From positions 1 to 37,918 of IMG/VR virus record IMGVR_UViG_3300005918_000057: a DNA stretch of 37,918 bases; one strand, given 5' to 3'. This DNA comes from a virus. Below the pieces are notes generated by a model. That model made no database searches. It saw only the letters and a program-made list of their open reading frames with translations, and was not told where the DNA came from. Below are positions 17,981 through 23,996 of this stretch, in pieces; the stretch's first letter is position 1, and every line of letters starts with the position of its first letter. The translations under genes and the position numbers were made by a program.

Positions 17981-18901
17981 CTATTTTACCCTAAATCTCT
18001 CTTTACGTTCTTCATAAATTTTTACTCCGGGGATAATTCTTACTCCGGCTTTGACAGCTTCTTTAATGGCCTTCTCGTTAACTTGCATATATTCTAGTGG
18101 GATAATTTTATTATCTTCTATAGCATAAACCCATTCAACTATAGTAACCATTGAACCATCTTCGGTAGAAATCTTTTTAGGTGGTGTCACAAACACCTCT
18201 TTTTCAGGGATCACTACCTCTTTTATTTCTTCTACTTCTTTGTTATTTTTAATAGCTTCTACCTTTTTCAATGCATTCTCTTTAGCTATTCTTTCATTTT
18301 CTTTTGCTACTCTTTCTCTCTCAAGTTTTTGTTTAGCTTCAAATTCTTTTCTTAGAATATCTTCTTTAATTTTGTTATGTGTTCCTATCTTTTTTGTAAT
18401 AGAAGTCTCAATATCCTTAAGACATTTTGTAAATTCGTCAGCGTACTGCTTAACAGCTTTTTGAAACGATATGTGAGGGGCAACAATAGCTTTTCTAGCC
18501 TTTTCAATAGAATTGCCCATCTTGCGTGACTGCATTGCGATACTTGTACCGTAATTGGCATCTTCGTCGGTTTCGATAATAAACGCTTCAGCCTTGGCAA
18601 CAAGCTCGCCAACATTATCGCCATCGAGCTTTGACTTAGCGAGAGTAAGATTAAATACATCGGGTTTTACAGCAATAATTATGCCGTTATCTTTTATTGG
18701 TGCTAATTCTTTTAATGCTTGTTTTTGTTTTTCGTCGTATTCCATACCTTCATAAAAAGAGCGTACTGCTGCTTTTTGTTCTAGCACTTCTTCTAACGTA
18801 TTTTTGGTTGGTTCATGTTTTTCAATTACCTCACCTGTATCTTTATCACAATTTGCTTCTGCAACATCCATTTTATCAAAAATATAATCATAATCTATCA
18901 T
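17981..18901 (-). CDS. Coiled-coil protein of the recombination operon
   Basis: A 306-aa protein with a long charged coiled coil (about 150-225; KLERERVAKENERIAKENAL) and a compact C-terminal region (about 245-306) containing VNEKAIKEAVKAGVRIIPGV. This architecture recurs in phages beside recT or nuclease genes, some annotated DUF1351-like, and is thought to assist recombination or DNA binding. That identity is from memory of the pattern and is tentative. The ATG overlaps the stop of the membrane peptide upstream (ATGA), and AGAGG provides the ribosome site, so the two are translationally coupled. Confidence 0.6.
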   Translation of the reverse strand: MIDYDYIFDKMDVAEANCDKDTGEVIEKHEPTKNTLEEVLEQKAAVRSFYEGMEYDEKQKQALKELAPIKDNGIIIAVKPDVFNLTLAKSKLDGDNVGELVAKAEAFIIETDEDANYGTSIAMQSRKMGNSIEKARKAIVAPHISFQKAVKQYADEFTKCLKDIETSITKKIGTHNKIKEDILRKEFEAKQKLERERVAKENERIAKENALKKVEAIKNNKEVEEIKEVVIPEKEVFVTPPKKISTEDGSMVTIVEWVYAIEDNKIIPLEYMQVNEKAIKEAVKAGVRIIPGVKIYEERKERFRVK

Positions 18902-18999
18902 ATATACATTCCTCTCATGTTAATAATATTTAAAAAAAAACATGCTACTACCGTTAGAATTACTAAAAATTCCCACGTCCATAATAAAAAGTTAAACAT
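18898..18999 (-). CDS. Membrane peptide, 33 aa
   Basis: A short reading frame with an excellent ribosome site (AAGGAGGAAGAAG before ATG). Residues 4-26 are one hydrophobic helix (FLLWTWEFLVILTVVACFFL). Its start lies inside the end of the zinc-protein gene and its stop overlaps the next start (ATGA), so it fills the gap in the operon exactly. The precise fit and strong ribosome site support translation. The function is unknown; a small inner-membrane regulator or an anti-host peptide are guesses. Confidence 0.65.
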   Translation of the reverse strand: MFNFLLWTWEFLVILTVVACFFLNIINMRGMYI

Positions 19000-19210
19000 C
19001 TTCTTCCTCCTTTCTCGCCTGTATACCTTCTGTCAAATCTCCAATACATTTTTTTGAACAAAAGTTTTTATTCTTATCTAAGTAACTACCCCATAATTCA
19101 TCATCATGAAAATTTTTTCCGCATTGGTCACACTTTATAGTCTTTGGACTATTAATATCATCGTGCAATCTATCCGTATAGCGTTCGTATTGCTCATCTA
19201 TATTACGCAT
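18992..19210 (-). CDS. Small zinc-ribbon/treble-clef-like protein
   Basis: A 72-aa protein with CDQCGKNF (residues 27-34) and FCSKKC (50-55), four cysteines spaced as in small zinc-binding folds of the CxxC-CxxxC type. It overlaps both neighbours, the nuclease gene upstream by eight bases and the membrane peptide downstream, so it belongs to the recombination operon. It could be an accessory to the nuclease or a DNA-binding adaptor. The fold assignment rests on the cysteines only. Confidence 0.6.
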   Translation of the reverse strand: MRNIDEQYERYTDRLHDDINSPKTIKCDQCGKNFHDDELWGSYLDKNKNFCSKKCIGDLTEGIQARKEEEDV

Positions 19211-19757
19211 TGAAAAACCTATGTGCTTTGAGAATTCCTAAATATAAATCCAAGTCATTATCGCTAGTATACTCGCATACTTTCGGTGGTTTTCCATCCT
19301 TTTTCAGCATGAGAGCTATTCTTCTTTCGGCAGCAATGGCAGTGCTTTTATCATGGTTATATAGATATTTGTAAGCGGCTAATTGCAACCTAAATGTCTT
19401 GCTTTCTGTTGCTGGTGTTTTTATATCAATGATAACAGGGGTAGTTGATCCACGAATCGCACATACTATGTCAATCGCTCCTGTTAGCATTAGCTCGTCA
19501 TTATATATTCGTTGCTCTGTGCTTATCAATTTATCTACCATTTTATCGTACCAGCCACGAAAACTGTTTAGGTAGCCTAATAGGCTTTCGTCAGGCTCGG
19601 GGAAGTATTCGTCTAGCATATGTAACTCACACAGTAAATGCACTCTTGTACCTCTCTCGCATGCGTTATGTAGTGTCACAGGGTTTATGTGATCGAAGCT
19701 AACGTATGGAGAAAATATACTTGTAACTCTGGTAAACTGTTCTCTTATGCTTTCCAT
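19203..19757 (-). CDS. PD-(D/E)XK exonuclease (Cas4/RecB-like)
   Basis: A 184-aa protein with the core of RecB/Cas4-type nucleases: Glu88 in the DEL segment, GAID (Asp96), IIDIKT (Asp111-x-Lys113) and QLAAYKYL (Gln125, Tyr129), which together form the catalytic site and the QxxxY motif. It would resect double-stranded ends to make the substrate for the RecT-like protein of the same operon. No cysteine cluster for an iron-sulphur centre is seen, so it is not a full Cas4. It is the first gene of the minus-strand operon, divergent from the Cro-like regulator at 19851. Confidence 0.75.
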   Translation of the reverse strand: MESIREQFTRVTSIFSPYVSFDHINPVTLHNACERGTRVHLLCELHMLDEYFPEPDESLLGYLNSFRGWYDKMVDKLISTEQRIYNDELMLTGAIDIVCAIRGSTTPVIIDIKTPATESKTFRLQLAAYKYLYNHDKSTAIAAERRIALMLKKDGKPPKVCEYTSDNDLDLYLGILKAHRFFNA

Positions 19758-19790
19758 TTGTATATCCTGGTTATTCTTTATGAAAACAAC

Positions 19791-19819
19791 TTTACATTAA
19801 TGACTAATTTTAGCACAAT
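19791..19819 (+). promoter_or_regulatory. Early promoter before Cro-like gene
   Basis: TTTACA at 19791-19796 and CACAAT at 19814-19819 are 17 bases apart, giving 5/6 and 4/6 matches to sigma-70 hexamers. The start of RNA would fall about 25 bases before the ATG at 19851, leaving room for the AAGGAGG site. The spacer holds the palindrome CATTAATG, a plausible operator. The 93-base gap must also carry the opposing promoter for the recombination operon, so this is the likely early switch. Confidence 0.5.
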
Positions 19820-19850
19820 ACATTTTTAATAATTTTTAAGGAGGCTTTTT

Positions 19851-20093
19851 ATGGAAGTTGAAGAATATTTAAAGTTTTACGGTATCTCAAAGCAACGTTT
19901 TGGAGAGTTTTGCGGAGTAACCAGAATGACTATAAATAATATTTCCTCAAAACGTAAGCTAACAAGCATACCGTTAGCTCTTAGGATAGAGGAAGTGACT
20001 AATGGTGAGGTAAAAGCTATTAATCTAGTAGCCGATTCTTGCCTTGACAGATTAAAACTAGTAGAAGCATATAATAAAAAGGTGCAAGCATGA
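19851..20093 (+). CDS. Cro/CI-type helix-turn-helix regulator
   Basis: An 80-aa protein with AAGGAGG upstream. Residues about 10-35 (GISKQRFGEFCGVTRMTINN) form a helix-turn-helix of the Cro/YdaS kind, and TSIPLALRIEEVTNGEV (38-54) is the typical following helix that reads allele-like NGEV endings. It is the first gene of the rightward early operon and divergent from the recombination operon, the classic place of Cro. No opposing CI-like repressor is seen, so a lysogeny switch is not supported. It may simply tune early transcription. Confidence 0.7.
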   Translation: MEVEEYLKFYGISKQRFGEFCGVTRMTINNISSKRKLTSIPLALRIEEVTNGEVKAINLVADSCLDRLKLVEAYNKKVQA

Positions 20094-20314
20094 GAAGGCC
20101 TTTTAAAAATCGAAAACAATTAGTAGTATCAGTAGAACAGAAATATTTCGATTTTCTTATCCATAAGTGTATCGAACTATCGGAAGCAGAAGGATACCCG
20201 ATATCTGTATCTGAAATTACCAGGCGAGCATTAGAGCATTACTTTCCGCTACCTGGCACAATGGATATGCTAGGCGAGGTTAATAACAGTAATAACAAGT
20301 ATCAAAAGAGGTAA
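20090..20314 (+). CDS. Ribbon-helix-helix-like small protein
   Basis: A 74-aa protein overlapping the Cro-like gene by four bases (ATGA). The strand QLVVSVEQKYFDFLIHKCIE and the helix SVSEITRRALEHYF (about 39-52) give the order of an RHH DNA-binding protein, although the first helix is longer than usual. The C-terminus is Asn-rich and probably disordered. Coupling to Cro suggests a second early regulator. Confidence 0.5.
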   Translation: MRRPFKNRKQLVVSVEQKYFDFLIHKCIELSEAEGYPISVSEITRRALEHYFPLPGTMDMLGEVNNSNNKYQKR

Positions 20315-20316
20315 GT

Positions 20317-20679
20317 ATGAATTTAGATTTTGAGCTAGTTGATTTTTACCCAGAGTATAGTAGCAAACATGCCACTCAGGGGACATTGCATATCTATATA
20401 AAGAGCATAGGATTAGATATTAGAGGAATTAAATATATAAGAAAGAACTCAAGCTCTTATGTATTTTTCCCCGATAAAAGAGGTTGGGATTGTGACGATA
20501 AGAAGTTTATTAGGTATTCTGTAATATCTTTTACAGACAAAGAAACATACAGCGGATTGATAACGGAGATTAGATTATTAATGGATGACTACTTTAAAAC
20601 ATGGGTAAAACCTGAAAATTTACCGACAACAAAAAAAGAAGCTTATGCTTTGTGGGTAAAAAACAACGATGTAAAATAA
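20317..20679 (+). CDS. Conserved-looking phage early protein, possibly SpoVG-like
   Basis: A 120-aa protein starting two bases after the previous stop. The segment LHIYIKSIGLDIRGIKYIRK, followed by SYVFFPDKRGWDCDDKKFIR and SFTDKETYSGLITEIR, has a strand-rich pattern I associate with short phage proteins placed in early operons, loosely like SpoVG (a nucleic-acid-binding fold). The identity is tentative. A second protein of similar style is at 26184-26462. Confidence 0.5.
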   Translation: MNLDFELVDFYPEYSSKHATQGTLHIYIKSIGLDIRGIKYIRKNSSSYVFFPDKRGWDCDDKKFIRYSVISFTDKETYSGLITEIRLLMDDYFKTWVKPENLPTTKKEAYALWVKNNDVK

Positions 20680-20696
20680 TATTGGGTTAAGAATAT

Positions 20697-21191
20697 ATGA
20701 AAATTCCAAAAAATTATAAAGATATTACTGGTAATAGATATGGAAACTTAGTTGTAGAAAAATTTTCTCATACTCAAGCAGTTAAAGGTCAAAAAAAAAG
20801 AAGCCATTGGATTTGCAAATGTGATTGTGGCAATAGAATTATATTAAGTAGGAAAATTCTTTCAGAGAGAAGGGATAAAGAAAACCTTTCGTGTGGGTGT
20901 ATTCCTAGAAACAGTACAAGTCCTAATTGCTGCAAGAGAGATTTACAAGAAGCTAAGGAAAGATGTTATTTAAATATATTGAATAAAGTAAAGCCAAACG
21001 GCGAATGTTTAGAGTGGGAGGGCTATTGTGAAAAAGGGATTACTCCAATGATTTCTTTTTTATCTAAAAAAATGTCTGTAAGAAGGTTTTTATGGATATA
21101 TAGCGGTAAAGAAATAACAGATGAATCGAAAATATCGCATTCTTGTGGAAACAATAAGTGCGTTAACATTAAACACTTAAAGGGATTATAA
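20697..21191 (+). CDS. HNH endonuclease with N-terminal zinc domain
   Basis: A 164-aa protein. Residues 8-70 (DITGNRYGNLVVEKFSH ... WICKCDCGN ... LSCGC) form a CxC-x2-...-CGC cysteine module found at the front of phage HNH proteins. The C-terminal part has ECLEWEGYCEKG, VRRFLWIYSGKEI and HSCGNNKCVNIKHL, the zinc HNH_3 pattern with His, Cys, Asn and final His, though the usual AHR reads VRR. It is probably a homing-type free-standing endonuclease inserted in the early operon. The second HNH gene at 29091 shares the N-terminal module but has a different catalytic half. Confidence 0.7.
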   Translation: MKIPKNYKDITGNRYGNLVVEKFSHTQAVKGQKKRSHWICKCDCGNRIILSRKILSERRDKENLSCGCIPRNSTSPNCCKRDLQEAKERCYLNILNKVKPNGECLEWEGYCEKGITPMISFLSKKMSVRRFLWIYSGKEITDESKISHSCGNNKCVNIKHLKGL

Positions 21192-21192
21192 C

Positions 21193-21939
21193 ATGGAATA
21201 TTTAGAGAAAACAACAGATTATAATAAATTTAGTTTGATAGAAGGAAATAGAAAAATAAATAAAAACCATCTTCAAGCACTAAAAAAATCTATTACAGAT
21301 AAAAATCTTTTACATTTAAACCCTATTTTAATTGATAGAGATTTTTTAGTATTGGATGGTCAACATAGGTTAGAAGCTTGTAAAAATCTTGACATACCAG
21401 TTTTTTATAGAATTATAGAAGATACAGAGCTAAGGGCGGTTTGGCAATTAAACACAAATAGGAAAAATTGGAAGACAGAAGATTATTTAAATTTCTATAT
21501 TGAATGTATCAAGGATAAAAATTATATAGCATTGAAGGAGTTTATAGATAAACATTCACTTACACTAATTAAAACTTTTATTTTTTTAGGATTCAAATAT
21601 AGAGCTAAAAAATATAAAGATACATTTATGCAGGGTGATTTTTGTTTTGATTTTGATATAGAAAATGTTGAAGATAGAATTTATAAATATAAAAATTTTA
21701 TTGAATTCTGTGATAGTAGAGATTTAGATGGTTTTTCTTCTTTTTTGTTAGATACTTTTATTTTAGCCTTTTTAGATTTTATTGGTAGTAAAAAGATTCA
21801 ATGGAATAAATTTTATAAACAAATAAAAGAACACCCTACTTTGTTAGTTAGGTGTTACAATAGATTTCAGTTTTTAGAAATGTTGCTTAAATTATATAAC
21901 AAAAATAGTTCGTATAAAATAGAAATATCTGATTTATAA
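21193..21939 (+). CDS. ParB/sulfiredoxin-superfamily protein
   Basis: A 248-aa protein. Residues 17-70 (IEGNRKINKNHLQALKKSI ... LDGQHRLEACKNLDIPV) carry the ParB-like N-terminal fold with the GQHRLEA motif at 56-62, whose arginine and neighbours bind nucleotide in ParB CTPases and phage nucleases. The rest is Phe/Lys/Ile-rich and unfamiliar, without a clear ParB centromere-binding helix-turn-helix. It may be a DNA-modifying or regulatory phage protein rather than a partition factor. It starts one base after the HNH stop. The gene is markedly AT-rich, more than its neighbours. Confidence 0.65.
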   Translation: MEYLEKTTDYNKFSLIEGNRKINKNHLQALKKSITDKNLLHLNPILIDRDFLVLDGQHRLEACKNLDIPVFYRIIEDTELRAVWQLNTNRKNWKTEDYLNFYIECIKDKNYIALKEFIDKHSLTLIKTFIFLGFKYRAKKYKDTFMQGDFCFDFDIENVEDRIYKYKNFIEFCDSRDLDGFSSFLLDTFILAFLDFIGSKKIQWNKFYKQIKEHPTLLVRCYNRFQFLEMLLKLYNKNSSYKIEISDL

Positions 21940-21960
21940 AGGAAAACAAAGAGGTGTAAA

Positions 21961-22224
21961 ATGGAAATAGACAGACGAGCTTCAGTAGCAAAATTAAGAG
22001 AAGATATAATAAATGTGCTGAACGACAGTGGCGTAACACCTGAAGAGGCAGCGTTTGCCTTTGGGCTTATTTTAGGCACTACCTGTAAGCCTTACGGTGA
22101 AGCGGTGAATTTATCTACTCGTGATGGTAGAAAAGCCCTAGAAGGCTTTGTGTCGGACGGTATGAAGAAGGTACTTGAAGAGATCAAAAGACAAGAATTT
22201 AAAACAAAAAACGTAGAGGGTTAG
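21961..22224 (+). CDS. Unknown 87-aa early protein
   Basis: A compact, probably helical protein with AAAGAGG upstream. It has an acidic N-terminal helix, a central hydrophobic stretch (EEAAFAFGLILGTTC, 28-42) and a C-terminal basic helix. It ends two bases before the next start. I recognise no family; the context is the small-gene part of the early operon. Confidence 0.5.
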   Translation: MEIDRRASVAKLREDIINVLNDSGVTPEEAAFAFGLILGTTCKPYGEAVNLSTRDGRKALEGFVSDGMKKVLEEIKRQEFKTKNVEG

Positions 22225-22226
22225 TA

Positions 22227-22472
22227 ATGGATAAACAAAGTAAACTTTTAGATAAAATGGGAATTAGTATAATAAATTTAATCGACGATGAAGAGCTTAA
22301 TAAATATGCATCTAAATTTGATATTATTTATACTTTAATTGGTGCTTTAGCTAGCTGTTCCGTTAGTAATAGAATAAGAACACCTATCTTGCATGGGATG
22401 ATAGATCAAATAGTTCCTAGCGTAGAAAAAATAGCATGTCAGACAAGAAATAAAGAGGTAGACGATGAGTGA
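22227..22472 (+). CDS. Unknown 81-aa early protein
   Basis: A small acidic protein that begins two bases after the previous stop and overlaps the DUF551 gene by eight bases. The middle (IIYTLIGALASCSVSN) is hydrophobic enough for a buried helix but short for a membrane span. Operon position and overlap support translation; nothing points to a function. Confidence 0.45.
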   Translation: MDKQSKLLDKMGISIINLIDDEELNKYASKFDIIYTLIGALASCSVSNRIRTPILHGMIDQIVPSVEKIACQTRNKEVDDE

Positions 22473-22683
22473 GTGGATATCAGTAGAAGATCAGTTGCCA
22501 AAAAAAGGTGAACTAGTATTGGTTTTTTTAAATACTAAAAAGTACGTAATGAGTGAGTATTGTTCATCGTGGAATAGGGGATGCGGTGCGATGTTTGTAA
22601 GCAGTAAAACATTTATAGGGTGTGATGATGAAGCAACCTATTGGAGACCATTACCCACGCCACCAGAGGTTGACGATGAGTGA
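22465..22683 (+). CDS. DUF551 protein
   Basis: A 72-aa protein opening with SEWISVEDQLPKKGELVLVF and closing with ATYWRPLPTPPE, the hallmark of DUF551: a WISVEDxLP start and a W-x-PLP-x-PP end around a beta core. DUF551 proteins are common in phage and prophage early regions and have no proven function. The start uses AGAGGTAGACG before ATG, almost the same leader as the next gene. Confidence 0.8.
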   Translation: MSEWISVEDQLPKKGELVLVFLNTKKYVMSEYCSSWNRGCGAMFVSSKTFIGCDDEATYWRPLPTPPEVDDE

Positions 22684-22837
22684 GGATTTTATAAACTTTA
22701 AGAAAGTTCCTAGACAAGATCGCCCTAAAATATTAGAGGAAATGTGTAAATTGGCTCTAAGTGATGACGAGACAGATAATGATACTAAAAACGATGCAAA
22801 TTTTCTTTTAAAGATTATGGGAGTAAAAAATGGCTAG
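22676..22837 (+). CDS. Unknown 53-aa acidic protein
   Basis: An upstream in-frame start at 22622 exists, but the AGAGGTTGACG leader before the ATG at 22676 copies that of the previous gene, so the shorter form is preferred. Its start overlaps the DUF551 stop. The protein is helical and acidic (SDDETDNDTKNDANFLLKIM). No family is recognised. It overlaps the next gene by eight bases, consistent with a tightly packed operon. Confidence 0.5.
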   Translation: MSEDFINFKKVPRQDRPKILEEMCKLALSDDETDNDTKNDANFLLKIMGVKNG

Positions 22838-23369
22838 TACAACAGTACCAAGAGTTTTTACGTTTGATGATGTAGACTGTAAAAGAGCGGAAATACCGAT
22901 ACCACCAGCTTCATGAATATTTATTGCTGATGATGATTTTATGAGAATTAGAGAGCTTGCGTTAATAATTAACAAAAAGTATCCGAAAATGATCATCGAC
23001 ACATCGAGACAAAACAGCGTAATACCATTTTATACTGGTGAGCAAGTAATGGATTATCTACCAGCGCATCAAGATGATTACATGTGTGCTTTTATCAATT
23101 ATAACATGTTATTTAAGAGTGGTGTTGAAATATTTGAAGCTTGCCGAGAGTTTAATAAAACAAAGTCATTACGTGTATTACCAACCATCGGCTTTAGCAC
23201 ATTAGCAAAAGATAAAGATGCATGCATTAAAGCTGGCATGGCTGATTTTATTACGTTGCCTTTTATTGATCAAAAGGTATGCCAAGTCATGCGTAACATC
23301 GAGTTATTGCAATGGGCTTTCCAGGGCAAGGGTTCATTAAAAACAACTGAATCATGTGCGGTAATGTAA
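22830..23369 (+). pseudogene. Receiver-domain-like gene broken by an in-frame TGA
   Basis: The ATG at 22830 has a GGGAG site and overlaps the previous gene. The frame runs 28 codons to TGA at 22914-22916, then continues open to 23369. Directly after the stop comes IFIADDDF, the first strand and acidic cluster of a CheY-like receiver, then GVEIFEACREF and KAGMADFITLPF. The phosphoacceptor place reads Asn90 (FINYNM) and the usual K-P reads L-P, so the receiver looks unable to be phosphorylated. Starting at the later ATG (22941) would lose the first strand. Either the gene is inactivated by one base change, or the stop is read through. It could be a sequence error. Confidence 0.6.
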
Positions 23370-23380
23370 GGAGGTATAAG

Positions 23381-23617
23381 ATGGCTACAGTAGCAGCTAG
23401 ATATTTAAGAAATGGATCTATAACATGGCGAGTGCAATTTAGAAGAGTAGGGTGCCCTTGGTTTTCTAAGTCTTTTACGTCTAAAAAGGAAGCAAGAGAA
23501 TATGCCATAATGCACGAAGCTTCTTTCATTGAAAATCCAGAAAAATATATTAGAGATCAAAACTTTTTAGAGGATATGCGAAAAAGAGAGTTTAAAAGAA
23601 AGCCTAGAGGTCTTTAA
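23381..23617 (+). CDS. Stand-alone integrase-arm/AP2-like DNA-binding protein
   Basis: A 78-aa protein started by a perfect AAGGAGGT seven bases before ATG; an earlier in-frame start lacks such a site. Residues 6-50 (ARYLRNGSITWRVQFRRVGC, then KSFTSKKEAREYAIMHE) match the three-stranded arm-type DNA-binding domain that begins many tyrosine integrases, also seen in AP2-like proteins. No catalytic domain follows. It may act as a small DNA-binding regulator or excisionase-like protein, or be the remnant of an integrase. It ends the early operon, followed by hairpins. Confidence 0.65.
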   Translation: MATVAARYLRNGSITWRVQFRRVGCPWFSKSFTSKKEAREYAIMHEASFIENPEKYIRDQNFLEDMRKREFKRKPRGL

Positions 23618-23628
23618 TCTAGGCTTTC
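23598..23628 (+). terminator. Perfect 11-bp hairpin at the gene end
   Basis: GAAAGCCTAGA and TCTAGGCTTTC pair perfectly around a 9-base loop that contains the TAA stop of the arm-domain gene. No T-run follows (AACTATAT), so it may protect the mRNA end or act as a first pause site before the true terminator at 23732. Confidence 0.5.
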
Positions 23629-23731
23629 AACTATATCGTATGGGATCCGTATGAGATCAAATTTATCTTGCTGTATCAAGCTTTTGATGGCAAGCAGCTT
23701 TTATGAAATTAAGTAGTTGTTAAAATGAAGA

Positions 23732-23772
23732 AGCCCCTAAAGAGCTGGTCTCTAGGGGCTATGTATTTTTTT
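23732..23772 (+). terminator. Rho-independent terminator of the early operon
   Basis: AGCCCCTA at 23732-23739 pairs with TAGGGGCT at 23753-23760, with an inner GAG/CTC pair. ATGTATTTTTTT follows on the plus strand. This is the clearest intrinsic terminator in the window and ends the 19851-23617 operon. Confidence 0.85.
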
Positions 23773-23844
23773 GCTATTTCAATCCAAGTATTACTTGAAC
23801 CAAATAACTTATCAAGTCTATGCTCAATACCAACAAAAAACAAC

Positions 23845-23935
23845 AATCAAAGATAGACTAACATATCTGTGTAATCAGCACAATATGTTATTTGAAAAAC
23901 TAAATGAAGTCTCAGACTTTAGCCTATCTTTGATT
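23845..23935. other. Branched inverted-repeat structure before the replication gene
   Basis: A 17-base arm (AATCAAAGATAGACTAA) pairs with 23919-23935 at 16 of 17 positions. Inside lie two further hairpins: ACATAT-C-TGTG with CACA-ATATGT (23861-23888) and AAGTC/GACTT (23907-23919). The whole 91 bases can fold as a three-way junction. It is noncoding, after a terminator and 60 bases before the replication gene. It may be a small RNA, a leader structure, or a DNA cruciform linked to replication. The 23618-23996 gap otherwise holds the terminator at 23732, the dyad at 23953 and no convincing gene. Confidence 0.5.
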
Positions 23936-23952
23936 TTCCTTCAACAAAAAAC

Positions 23953-23972
23953 GTAGTTAAAATATTAACTAC
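23953..23972. promoter_or_regulatory. 8-bp dyad upstream of the replication gene
   Basis: GTAGTTAA and TTAACTAC flank AATA. A TTCAAC at about 23940 and a TATTAA at 23963-23968 could be -35/-10 boxes overlapped by the dyad, so a regulator bound here would block transcription of the replication gene. The Cro-like protein is the obvious candidate but nothing proves it. Confidence 0.45.
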
Positions 23973-23996
23973 TAGCATTATAAAGGAAAGTTTACT

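Noticed and set aside
19203-19757. Cas4 of a CRISPR system
   Set aside because: No cysteine cluster, no cas genes, and no spaced repeats of CRISPR type in the window; the RecT partner explains the nuclease.
21193-21939. Plasmid-like partition system
   Set aside because: Only the ParB-like N-terminal fold is seen; no ParA ATPase and no centromere-like repeat array are nearby.
22914-22916. Genome-wide recoding of TGA
   Set aside because: TGA ends many other genes at tight overlaps (for example 1507, 16651, 22683), and no other gene has an internal TGA, so a changed code is not supported.
22914-22916. Selenocysteine codon
   Set aside because: No convincing stem-loop follows directly, receiver domains do not use selenocysteine, and no Sec machinery is visible.
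23845-23935. tRNA gene or miniature transposon (MITE)
   Set aside because: Arm lengths and loops do not fit a tRNA, no TPsiC-like GTTCGA segment is present, and no target-site duplication flanks the inverted repeats.
23771-23956. 61-codon TTG-start frame before the replication gene
   Set aside because: It begins in the T-run of a terminator, has no ribosome site, and overlaps the branched inverted repeat, which explains the region better.
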